Below are positions 51,836 through 61,000 of a DNA stretch of 64,000 bases, piece after piece. The stretch spans positions 62,001 through 126,000 of the forward strand of contig JAEWCC010000003.1 of NCBI GenBank assembly GCA_023390815.1, in the 5' to 3' direction. The number at the start of each line of letters is the position of its first letter. Within the stretch, counting starts at the first letter, position 1. Source of the DNA: Bacillota bacterium (lineage in GTDB: Bacteria > Bacillota > Clostridia > Christensenellales > SZUA-584). The notes under the pieces are model-generated. The model did not search any database and had not been told where the DNA came from. It worked only from the letters and a program-made list of their open reading frames with translations. The position numbers and the translations under genes were made by a program.

Positions 51836-52099
51836 ATATAAATGTTTTTCCTATCAGATTAATATGGTTTTACTTCTAGCAACCTGCACAATTATCCATG
51901 CTTTTCCGATTATATCACACACCCACTATGGAGAAAAGGCCGCTGACATACGCCAGCAGCCTGAATAGTACGAATACTCCGCCATAACCCTGTTTTTTAA
52001 AGCCTTATCTCTGCGAACGCGCCACTTTCAATGCCGTTTTTGCTATTTCTTCGCGAGAATCCGGCTGAATCGACGCAATCACGTGCGCCCGTTTTCTCT
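51836..52099. other. Intergenic region, no gene seen
   Basis: After the two terminators the sequence is AT-rich and then GC-normal without a supported gene, promoter or RNA. Confidence 0.5.
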
Positions 52100-52717
52100 C
52101 TACTTCCCCGTCAAAGTCCGCATGATGCTCTCTGCGTCCATCACAGTGCCGTACTTCATGTGGATGTTCTGCAGCGTGGCGTCGTGAAGCTCCTTCGAGA
52201 AAGAGGCGACCGCGTCGCTTGCTACGAGCACATGGATATGGTTGTGAAACGCTTCGTGGACGGTATCCTCCACGCAGATCTGCGTGACGGTTCCCGTTAC
52301 GATGATGGTATCCCTGCCGAGGCTGCGCAGTACGTCGAGCAGGTTGGTGTTCCGAAACGATGAATACCCATATTTCTCGACGATATAGTCCTCATATTGC
52401 GGATAGATTTCGTCGATGATATCCGAACATTCCAGCTCCTTGTTCACATCGGGATAAAATCGCTTAAAATGCCGCCTGCAGGCGTTGGATTCGGCGATCT
52501 GCGGGCTCCAGTTCCAAAGCAGGGTTTTTACCGGACCGGTTAAAAACTTCGTATAAATCACGGGTACCCCGTTCTCACGCGCAAACGCGATCAGCTTTTG
52601 GTTCGCTTCGATGGTATCCCGGGTACTCTCCACTTCCATGGCTGCGCCGATCCGGACAAAATCGTTTTGAAGGTCCACGATTAAAAGCGCGGTCTTTTCC
52701 AGCCTGTAATTCTCCAT
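52100..52717 (-). CDS. Isochorismatase-family cysteine hydrolase
   Basis: A 205-residue hydrolase. The triad is visible as Asp in LIVDLQNDFV, Lys in IYTKFL and Cys in TVTQICVEDTVHEA. Members hydrolyse amides, carbamoyl groups or ureas as well as isochorismate, so the substrate is unknown. No isochorismate gene is nearby. It is the last gene of the minus-strand redox operon and follows the Old Yellow Enzyme by 9 bases. AGGAGG precedes the ATG. Confidence 0.85.
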   Translation of the reverse strand: MENYRLEKTALLIVDLQNDFVRIGAAMEVESTRDTIEANQKLIAFARENGVPVIYTKFLTGPVKTLLWNWSPQIAESNACRRHFKRFYPDVNKELECSDIIDEIYPQYEDYIVEKYGYSSFRNTNLLDVLRSLGRDTIIVTGTVTQICVEDTVHEAFHNHIHVLVASDAVASFSKELHDATLQNIHMKYGTVMDAESIMRTLTGK

Positions 52718-52726
52718 GATTTCCTC

Positions 52727-54037
52727 CTATACGTGATTTTTGATATGCATTTGATACAGCGGCGTGTATACATCCTTATCCCGAATTACACATCCCGCCG
52801 TGATCATGCTGCGCATTAACTGGGAGCATTTTGAACAGGTGATGCACGTTTTATTCCGCGCAATACGCCCCTCCCGCAGAATCTCGCCCGCAAACCCCGG
52901 GTCTGCAAAAGCCTGCCGGCCAAACCCGATAAAATCGGCCAGATCGTTTTCAAGCGTATAAGCGCCCGCCTGAACCGCAAACTCCCTGAGCCAGCTGTAC
53001 CCCGCTCCGATAAACCGCATATCCGGCACCATCTGCTTGATGGCGCCCGCCAGCGATATCAGCCGCTCCACGCCTTTCACCGGCGGCTCCGGGGGCGTGT
53101 ACGCCCCGCTGTCAAACGGACGGTTGATATGGGGGTTGAAGTATGGGTTACCCATGGTGACGGCGCAAATCCGCACTCCGAAGCCACTCAGCTCGTTTAG
53201 AAGCGCCGCTGGCTCCGTCAGGTCGGGCTCCCCCGTTTCCCCGACGCCGAAGCCTTTGTCCATCGCGTCGTAAATTCCGAGCCGCGTCGTCAGGACCGCA
53301 CGGCTGCCAACGGCCTGACCGATCTTACGCGCCGCGTTTTTGATAAAGCGCGTTCTGCCGGAATAATCGCCGCCGTATTCACCGTCCCGGGTATGGGCCG
53401 ATAACAGCTCGGACAGCAGATAACCATGGCTGGCCTTGATGTCGATGCCGTCAAACCCCGCGCTTTGCGCAAGAACCGCGGCCTCGGCAAACCGGTCCTC
53501 CAGCTCCCTCAATTCCGCGTCGCTGATCAACCTTTGTTCGGGGCTGATATGATACTTCTCATCAAGCACCGCATTATGCGCAGCCAGTACCGGGGAAGGC
53601 ACGCCCTTTGGCTTGGAGTACCGTCCCGAATGCGTCAGCTGAATGATAGTCATCGGAGTGTATCCGTTCGTTTTGAGCGACTTCTCCTTTACATCTTCGA
53701 GCAATCTCTTAAATTCGTCAAGATTGCCTTTGTGAATGTAAAGCTGCCCCTGCGACGCGCGGCCTTCTTCCACAACGGCAATCGCCTCAAACCAGACGAT
53801 TCCCGCACCGCCCTCACCGAATCGGACATACCTTCTTTTCGTCAATTCCCCCGGCGACCCGTCGGGCAGCGCGTCGCATCCCTCCATCGGTAATATAGCG
53901 ATGGAGTTATTAATATTGAACCCGTTCATATCATGGCTCTTGCGGTAAACCTTAACGTTTTCGGAAAACCCGATACGGACGTTTTCCTGTGTGCAGTATG
54001 CCCTCATATCCTCAAGTGTTTTAAATTGATTCCTCAT
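52727..54037 (-). CDS. Old Yellow Enzyme family NADH:flavin oxidoreductase with 4Fe-4S motif (second)
   Basis: A 436-residue FMN enzyme: QLTHSGRYS (active-site His), KASHGYLLSELLSAHTRDGEYGGDYSGR motif, and CITCSKC plus a fourth Cys 11 residues on. As with the copy at 41364-42605, the C-terminal FAD/NAD(P) domain is missing. ATG 54037 with CAGGGGAC upstream is chosen; the frame also opens at 54067 with a near-duplicate beginning. It lies after the fumarate-reductase-like gene. Confidence 0.85.
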   Translation of the reverse strand: MRNQFKTLEDMRAYCTQENVRIGFSENVKVYRKSHDMNGFNINNSIAILPMEGCDALPDGSPGELTKRRYVRFGEGGAGIVWFEAIAVVEEGRASQGQLYIHKGNLDEFKRLLEDVKEKSLKTNGYTPMTIIQLTHSGRYSKPKGVPSPVLAAHNAVLDEKYHISPEQRLISDAELRELEDRFAEAAVLAQSAGFDGIDIKASHGYLLSELLSAHTRDGEYGGDYSGRTRFIKNAARKIGQAVGSRAVLTTRLGIYDAMDKGFGVGETGEPDLTEPAALLNELSGFGVRICAVTMGNPYFNPHINRPFDSGAYTPPEPPVKGVERLISLAGAIKQMVPDMRFIGAGYSWLREFAVQAGAYTLENDLADFIGFGRQAFADPGFAGEILREGRIARNKTCITCSKCSQLMRSMITAGCVIRDKDVYTPLYQMHIKNHV

Positions 54038-54063
54038 ACCAGTCCCCTGCTTAAATTGATTTT

Positions 54064-56010
54064 TCAATAGATGTTGCCGTTCTCCCTGTACCCCTTCCAG
54101 ACGTTTTCAAAAAAATCTTCCTCGTCCGGTATTGGCCTGACGTTCCGCCATTCGAACGCGCAGCGTCCGGCTGCGTATCGAACTTCCTGTATCCTATCCG
54201 ATTTTTCACCGGCGTCCGGCTTAAACCGGAGGCTCTCATCCAGAGCGGGATGCGGCTTCACCCCTGCGTCGTCATGATATAACGCGGAACCGCGGCTTTT
54301 TCCGCCGTTTTCGATATAATCGATCATGGCGGAAAGATATACGTATTGGCTCACGAGCAGATCGTAAAACCGGTACAGCTTGCCGGGCGAGTCGCAATCG
54401 GTGATTTTGACTTGGCTTTCAAAATGCTGAAGTAAGACCTGCGTCTCACGCACCATTTCCCTGATCTGACCGGCGTCGCGCATAGCGGCCCCTGCCCGGC
54501 TCATACCCTTCCGGGCATTTCGCATCATCTCGTCGATATTGCTTTCGGGGGACAACGCTTTACGGTACATCCCAACAGTTCGCTCTATCTGCTCCTGAAC
54601 AGCCTCTTGAAAACGCTGGGCACCGCGTACAGCTTGGCTTCGATGCGCGGCAATATATTGTGCCGCCCGCATCGATCCGACCTGTCCGGCGTTCAGAGCG
54701 CTACCTCCGGGCCGGTATACGCCGTGGCTGGCGCTCACCTCTCCGGCGGCGAACAGCCCGCGGACGTTCGTCTGCCACCAGCAGTCGATCGCAAGCCCGC
54801 CGTTGTTGTGCTGGGCGCACAAGGCAATTTCCAGCAATTCCTTCTTCATATCGATGCCGTTATTTAAATAGAAGTCGTAGGCCGGTCGGTTCATATGGAT
54901 CAGCCGGTCCACCGGCTTTCCGAAAAGCGCACCCGCCTTACCGAGGTATTGGTGCGCTTCCTCGCTCAGCTCCTCAAAATCAAGCCCCGCGGGATTCTCA
55001 CGGTAATCGAGATATACCCTGCGGTTTTTCATGCACCGCTCGATGTAGACAAGTATATCGATGATGGACGAGCCTTCCGCAGCGCGCCGCACGTCGAAAG
55101 GCCATTGGTATCCCTTTAAAAAGATCTTGCTCAGCATGTCGCCCGTGCTGCCAAAGAATTCGGGCAGGAATTCCCGCTCGTCGCCGCCGTCAGGGTCCGT
55201 TGAAATGACTCTTGGCAGGGCCTGCATGTAGGTTCCGGATACGTTCCACCGGGGCTTGAGGGAGGCGAGGCCGTACTGCCATTCCGTCAGGTTCCTGCCC
55301 TTAGCGCCTGCCGCAAACGCCATGCCCGTCGCGCCAAAATGGCCTTCGGGATACACGGAGTCGGCATACATGCCTGCCGGTCCGCCCGTCGCATAGATGA
55401 TATTCTCACAGTTGAACGCGATAAATGTATTTTCTCCACTACCCGCATTGAGGTTTAAGCAAAGCAGCCCGAAAACAGCGTCCGCTTCGGTCAGGATCGA
55501 TATCACCTGCAGCCCCGAATAGATAGGGATATTCTTCCCGCGAACCGCCTGTTCCAGATGCTCGGTCATGAGCCTTGAGGTCAGCGGCCCGGCGGACGTT
55601 GCCCGCCGCCTCGGGTCGTGATCCGTCTTGTAGCCGATATACTCTCCATACCGATTGACCGGGAACGGAACCCCCAGCTCGCAGAGCCGAAGAAAACAAG
55701 TGGCGGAATTCGCCGCTTCCGCGAGCGCGATATCGCCGTCTACGCATCCGCCGCTCATGAGCGTCTGTGCAAGCGCCGCGACCGAGTCGCCCTCGCTTCC
55801 GGCCACCGTGAGCTTGTAATAAGTCTGTTTATCGGAACCGGCGTTCCGGGAGGTGCTCAGTGAGACATCCTCGCAGACGATTGCAACGTCGTGGTTGCCA
55901 TAGGCATAAAGCCTGTCCGCAGCGTTGAATGCCGCCGCCCCCGCACCCACAACGACGGTATTGAGGGTTATTACCTCGATGCGATACCCTTCTGTTTCAA
56001 TAAAACTCAT
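54064..56010 (-). CDS. FAD-dependent fumarate-reductase/succinate-dehydrogenase-type flavoprotein
   Basis: A 648-residue flavoprotein of the FrdA/SdhA/L-aspartate oxidase family. The FAD-binding motif is VVVGAGAAAF near the N-terminus; the capping and active-site region includes HNNGGLAIDCWWQTNVRGLFAAGEV and YRPGGSALNAG, the FrdA-type AGEV motif. No FrdB, heme or membrane subunit accompanies it. It may reduce an activated C=C bond in concert with the Old Yellow Enzyme. ATG 56010 with GAAAGGG upstream is chosen; the frame continues to 56103 inside the SDR gene. Confidence 0.85.
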   Translation of the reverse strand: MSFIETEGYRIEVITLNTVVVGAGAAAFNAADRLYAYGNHDVAIVCEDVSLSTSRNAGSDKQTYYKLTVAGSEGDSVAALAQTLMSGGCVDGDIALAEAANSATCFLRLCELGVPFPVNRYGEYIGYKTDHDPRRRATSAGPLTSRLMTEHLEQAVRGKNIPIYSGLQVISILTEADAVFGLLCLNLNAGSGENTFIAFNCENIIYATGGPAGMYADSVYPEGHFGATGMAFAAGAKGRNLTEWQYGLASLKPRWNVSGTYMQALPRVISTDPDGGDEREFLPEFFGSTGDMLSKIFLKGYQWPFDVRRAAEGSSIIDILVYIERCMKNRRVYLDYRENPAGLDFEELSEEAHQYLGKAGALFGKPVDRLIHMNRPAYDFYLNNGIDMKKELLEIALCAQHNNGGLAIDCWWQTNVRGLFAAGEVSASHGVYRPGGSALNAGQVGSMRAAQYIAAHRSQAVRGAQRFQEAVQEQIERTVGMYRKALSPESNIDEMMRNARKGMSRAGAAMRDAGQIREMVRETQVLLQHFESQVKITDCDSPGKLYRFYDLLVSQYVYLSAMIDYIENGGKSRGSALYHDDAGVKPHPALDESLRFKPDAGEKSDRIQEVRYAAGRCAFEWRNVRPIPDEEDFFENVWKGYRENGNIY

Positions 56011-56027
56011 AGCGGCCCTTTCAGCGC

Positions 56028-56786
56028 TTACAGACGGCGAATATGGAATCCTCCGTCGACGTTGATTACATCGCCCGTCGAGTAGGACAGAAGCCCCGAA
56101 CATAGCAGCGATACCGCTTTTGCTACGTCCTCGGGCTGTCCCCAGCGGTTGATCGGGCAGATGCCCTGCGCAAACAGCGCATCGTATTTCTCTTTTACGC
56201 CCGCCGTCAAATCGGTTTCGATAATGCCCGGCCTCACCTCATAGACGCAAATGCCTTCCCCAGCGAGCCTGGTCGCGAAAAGCTGGGTCAGCATAGACAT
56301 ACCGGCTTTCGATATGCAGTACTCACCGCGATTCAGCGAAACGGTGTCGGACGAGATGGAACCGATGTTGATGATTGTCCCCCGGCTTCCCGGCTGGGCA
56401 GGCTGCGAGATCATTTGTTTTGCCGCAAGCTGCGTTAAAAACATCGCGGCTTTGAGGTTGACGGACAATACCCGCTCGAAGCTCTCCTCCGTCATCTCCA
56501 GAAGGTCTACGCGCTCAAGCGGCGCGACGCCCGCGTTGTTGATCAGGATATCCAGTCTGCCGTAGGTTTGTACCGCGATCTTAATACACCGTTCACGGTC
56601 CTGCGGGTCCGTGATGTCCCCCTGAATATGCGTGAAGCTGCCCTGAAGACCGCGCAGGTTCTCGCTAATTTTTGCGCTTTCGTGTGCGTGCATGACGACC
56701 ACGTTCAAACCCTCACCGAGCAGCTGTTTGACAATCGCATAGCCGATGCCCCGGCTTCCCCCCGTCACGATGGCAGTTTTACGCAT
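56028..56786 (-). CDS. Short-chain dehydrogenase/reductase
   Basis: A 252-residue SDR: cofactor loop VTGGSRGIGYA, NNAGV, and catalytic Ser-Tyr-Lys in GSISSDTVSLNRGEYCISKAG. It oxidises or reduces an alcohol or ketone with NAD(P). ATG 56786 is chosen (AGAAGGG upstream). First gene of the leftward redox operon, 17 bases before the flavoprotein gene and divergent from an AraC regulator. Confidence 0.88.
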   Translation of the reverse strand: MRKTAIVTGGSRGIGYAIVKQLLGEGLNVVVMHAHESAKISENLRGLQGSFTHIQGDITDPQDRERCIKIAVQTYGRLDILINNAGVAPLERVDLLEMTEESFERVLSVNLKAAMFLTQLAAKQMISQPAQPGSRGTIINIGSISSDTVSLNRGEYCISKAGMSMLTQLFATRLAGEGICVYEVRPGIIETDLTAGVKEKYDALFAQGICPINRWGQPEDVAKAVSLLCSGLLSYSTGDVINVDGGFHIRRL

Positions 56787-56907
56787 CCGTTCATCCCTTC
56801 TTTCCAAACCATAAAAATTCATAATTTTATTCTAAAATAAACGTCCAGAAAAGACTATAATAGTGTTGCAATAAAATTAGCGTATCTTGCTGTAGCGAGG
56901 TCTTACT
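56787..56907. promoter_or_regulatory. Divergent control region, SDR operon and AraC gene
   Basis: About 120 bp AT-rich. TATAAT at 56856-56861 is a good -10 for the AraC gene, but no convincing -35 was found on either strand. It should hold the AraC-type binding sites. Confidence 0.4.
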
Positions 56908-57744
56908 GTGAGTATTCAAAGCGCAAAAACCGATATGGATATCTACTTTAGCGAAACCGCCGATTCCACTTATGCGTCGACGCATTTTCACAATGTCCAC
57001 CGGATCATCTTGATTACGGACGGCGAGGCAAGAATTGAAGTCGCGGACAAGAGCTATTCCGTTTCGGAGAATACGCTCATTTTTATCAGCAATCTTGAAA
57101 AACACTCCGTTAAAATACTGAGGGCCCCGTATAAGCGCTACGTCATATCGCTGCCTCAGGATTTCGGGTATATGGTACCCAATCATTCACCGCTGCTGTC
57201 CATCCTGGTGCAGCGCCCCGAAAGTTTTTCACATGCGATTAAGCTGGACGCCGGAACTGTCGATGAAATACGCAAACTGGTCACTTTGATGTTGGCGGAG
57301 CGCATCGAACAGCGCGCTTTCTGGACCGAGCGGTTTATGATTTCCGCGATGGAATTGCTGATTCTCCTGTACCGGTATTCGAGCGCCGCGTTCCCGGTCA
57401 ACGAGGTCAACAACGCCGTCAGGATCGTCTCGGAGGTGCAGCAGTATATGGTGCGGAACGGCGATCAGGAAATTTCGCTCGATTCGATGGCAAACCGGCA
57501 TTTTGTGAGCAAGTATTATCTGTCCCACATATTCAAAACGATAACGGGCTATACCTTCAAGAATTACTTGATCCTGCTCCGGCTGTCCCTTGCCAAAGAC
57601 CTTTTGCTGCACACCGATCATTCGGTAACGGACGTTTGCTTGCAGGCAGGCTTCAACAATGTGAACCACTTCATTCGGATATTTAAGGATGCAGAGGGAA
57701 TAACGCCATACCAATATAAAAAACGAAATTTACATAGAGAATAG
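56908..57744 (+). CDS. AraC-family transcriptional regulator
   Basis: A 278-residue regulator: N-terminal cupin-like sensor (HFHNVHRIILITDGEARIEV, FISNLEKHSVKI) and C-terminal double helix-turn-helix (ISLDSMANRHFVSKYYLSHIFK, DVCLQAGFNNVNHFIRIFK). Start GTG 56908 with GAGG upstream. It is divergent from the SDR/flavoprotein/Old Yellow Enzyme/isochorismatase operon, which it is likely to activate. Confidence 0.9.
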   Translation: MSIQSAKTDMDIYFSETADSTYASTHFHNVHRIILITDGEARIEVADKSYSVSENTLIFISNLEKHSVKILRAPYKRYVISLPQDFGYMVPNHSPLLSILVQRPESFSHAIKLDAGTVDEIRKLVTLMLAERIEQRAFWTERFMISAMELLILLYRYSSAAFPVNEVNNAVRIVSEVQQYMVRNGDQEISLDSMANRHFVSKYYLSHIFKTITGYTFKNYLILLRLSLAKDLLLHTDHSVTDVCLQAGFNNVNHFIRIFKDAEGITPYQYKKRNLHRE

Positions 57745-57947
57745 ACTGCGCTTACTAATCGCCATTACTGCACAAGCGAGCAACCAGACTCTTTTTGAGA
57801 TGCTGGTCTGAAGAGGCATAGTAAGGCCGACAGGGAGCATTCGTAGCCACAACGGCAATAAGACGACCAAATGCTTATGGGCTAATCGACATGTTGCAGG
57901 GGTTCTCCGTGATCGCTCAGCGCCTGACCACAGCTTTGCTGTAGAGA
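57745..57947. other. Unassigned non-coding stretch
   Basis: About 200 bp between the AraC gene and the terminator. No gene with a ribosome binding site was found. There are small local pairings, such as ACAGC-TTT-GCTGT around 57930-57943, but no known RNA family was recognised. Confidence 0.3.
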
Positions 57948-57978
57948 TAAGCCCTTGAAACAAAGTTTCAAGGGCTTA
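57948..57978. terminator. Strong hairpin between AraC and surface-protein genes
   Basis: TAAGCCCTTGAAAC and GTTTCAAGGGCTTA form a perfect 14-bp stem with an AAA loop, followed by TATTTTAC on the plus strand. It separates convergent transcription units. Confidence 0.75.
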
Positions 57979-58012
57979 TATTTTACAGTTTCCAAACCGA
58001 AGTTATGATCTT

Positions 58013-61000
58013 CTACGGTATCACAGATACCACCGCGGAAGGTGCGCTGCTGTAGTTCGAGCTACCCACCTTAAGATATGCCTGAACCTTGTAGTAGTAC
58101 GTTACGCCCGGCGTCAATCCGCTATCCGTAAAGCTCGTACTCGTTAACGATTTGATGGTTACAAACCCGCTGGTGGGATTCGTCGAACGGGAGATTATAT
58201 AGCCCTTCCGCCCGGAAACTGCGCTCCACGTCAGCTTGATCTTGCCGGTACTGCTGCGTACCGCCTTGAGGTTTGTTACCGGAGCAAAGACCGGCCTCGC
58301 CGAGACAGGCGCACAGGGCGTGCTGTATACCTTGCCGCCTACCGTACGGTACGCGACCACCTGATAGTAATATGTTGTGTTCGGGGTCAGGTTACTGTCG
58401 GTATAGCTCTTGCCGGTTACCGTTTTAATGGCGGTATAGGTACCTTTTACCGCGGTCGACCGGCGGATCTCGTACCCGCTGCACCCCGATACCGAAGACC
58501 AAGACAACTTAACGCTGCTCGGCGAACCCACCACCGCTTTGACACCCGTAACGTTACCGAGGACCGGCCTTGCGCTCACCGTTGCCGATGCGCTCGCACT
58601 GTATACCGGCTTACTGCTCACCGTGCGATAGACCCTGATCTGATAGTAATATGTCACGAACGGCGTTAGGGTCGTATCCTTGTAAGACGTGCTGCTCACG
58701 GACTTGATCTTCACAAATCCGCCTGAAGGCGAAGTGGACCGCCATACTTCGTATCCCGACTTGCCCGACACCGAGCCCCACGTTATCTTCACGCTGGTGG
58801 GGTTGTATGCGGAGGCCGAAACACCGGTTACCGCCGACAGCATCGGTTTGATGGAGATGACCGCGGAATAGGTGCCATAGACTTTGTTTCCCGCATACGC
58901 CCTCACCTTATAGTAGTAAGTCGTACCGGTGTTAAGACTTGTGTTCGTATAGCTTGTGGCTGTGACCGATTTGACCACGCTGTATGAGCCGTTCTGCGAT
59001 GTGGCACGAGAAAGCTCATACCCGCTCGCTCCCGGCACCGCGCTCCACGATACCTTCACGCTGTTGTAGCTCGTTGCAGAGGCGCTGATAGTGGGCGCGG
59101 CGGGGACCGGTGTCGCCACGGCATAAGCCGACCGATTACCGTACGTCGTCGCGGTTGTGGCGGTGCAGTACGCATTGACTTTGTAATAATACGGCGTATT
59201 GAGGGTGAGGCCGGTATTCGCATAGGTGGTGCCGGTCGCCGTTCCCAGTTTAATATAGGTCCCGTTTGCGGTTGAGCTGCGCCACACCTCGTATCCGGCG
59301 GCTCCGGTTACGGCTGTCCAGGTGAGTTTGATGCTGTTATACCCGGACGACGCCGCCGTGAGCGTGGGCACACCGATCGCGGCGAACTCGGCGGTGATGC
59401 TCCGGTCCGCATTGGCCGTGAGCGTATACTTGGCGTTGGTAGAAAGCTGCGTCGATCCGTCTGTCCAGCGCACAAAGCGGTATCCTGCCTTCGGCGTTGC
59501 ATAAAGCGTAACGCTTGCGCCATTGCTATATACGCCGCCGCCCGTCACCGTGCCGTATGCGGCGTTATTGGCGGCAGCCGTGATGCGATACTCGGCCGGG
59601 ACTACAGTGATCTCACAGGTATCCGACACGCCGTCCGCCGTTGCCGTGATGGTGGCCTTCCCGGGAGCGACCGCTGTAACCTTGCCCGTTCCATCCACCG
59701 TGGCGACATCTTCATCGTCGCTAGACCACGCGACTTCCTGATAGGTTGCGTCAGCGGGTAAAACCGTCGTAGTCAAAGTTTTGGTGTTGCCAACCACAAT
59801 CGCTTCCGTTTCGCTGCTGATCGTGACGCCCGACACCGCGATCTTTTGCACCGTGATTTCGCAGGTATCCGATATGCCGTCCGCTGTTGCGGTAATCGTT
59901 GCGCTGCCAACGCCCACGGCCGTCACTTTGCCGGTTTGATCCACCGTCACGATATCCTCGTCGTCGCTAGACCATGTAACCGTTGGGTAAGTGGCGTCAG
60001 CGGGCAAAACCGTCGCGGACAATGTTTTGCTGTTTCCGATCACGATCGTTTCTGTTTCGCTGCTGATCGTGACGCCCGTTACCGCTTTCTTGATCACCTG
60101 AACTTCACAGGCATCCGATACGCCATCCGCTGTCGCGGTGATCGTTGCATTGCCAATGCCCACCGCCATCACTTTGCCGGTTTGATCTACCGTGGCCACA
60201 GCTTCATCGTCACTCGACCATGTAACCGTGGGGTAAGTGGCATCAGCAGGTAAAACCGTCGCGGACAATGATTTGGAGTTGCCGACCACAAGCGTCTCCG
60301 CATCGCTACTGATCGTAACACCCGATACCGCTTTCTTTAACACCTCAACCTCGCAGGTATCCGACACGCCATCCGCTGTTGCGGTAATCGTTGCGCTGCC
60401 GACGCTCACCGCCGTGACTTTTCCAGTTTGATCCACCGTGGCTACAGCAGTATTGTTGCTTTGCCATGTGACAGCCGGATACTTGGCATCATTAGGGAGG
60501 ACTGTTGCAGTGAGTGTCGTTGTATCTCCGTGAACCAGCGAAACAGTACTTTTGTTTATCTCAACACTAGCGACAGGCTGAATGACGTTGATACTGAACG
60601 TGTCTGAATAACCGCCGTAATTCACCGTAAGTGTTTGGCTTCCCAACTGGCTGGAATTGTAGCCCGTCACGGTCACATCATCCTGATCCAGCATTTCAAA
60701 ATAACCGCTGGTATGATTCGCCATCACAGAAAGGCCGGTCAAATTCGGTGCCTGACCTTTCCTGGCTTCTAAATTTTCAGGTTCTGTGATGATCTCGATG
60801 CCCTTTAATGCGCTGGCTGCTCTTTCTATCAGGAACGTGTATGTTTTTGTCGTCACACCGTTTGCCGCAGTGACAACCGCCGACAGCGTATTGGGCCCTT
60901 CATTCAGGTACAGGCAGTTCAGACTGAAATGATTTCGTGTAATGATCAACCTGCCGTTCAAATACACGCTGCATTTTGCGCGGAAATCCTCCAAATACAC

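Noticed and set aside
56019..56032. A sequence resembling a catabolite-repression (cre) box, TGTAAGCGCTGAAA on the minus strand
   Set aside because: It departs from consensus at two positions and lies across the SDR stop, inside the operon rather than at a promoter; likely chance.
56856..56861. TATAAT before the AraC gene as a full promoter
   Set aside because: No -35 box with acceptable spacing was found, so only the -10 is recorded within the control region.
58016..60577. The regular repeats could suggest a CRISPR or other repeat array
   Set aside because: The repeats are in frame, 80-90 codons long, and encode Big2 and fibronectin III units; there are no short repeats with unique spacers.
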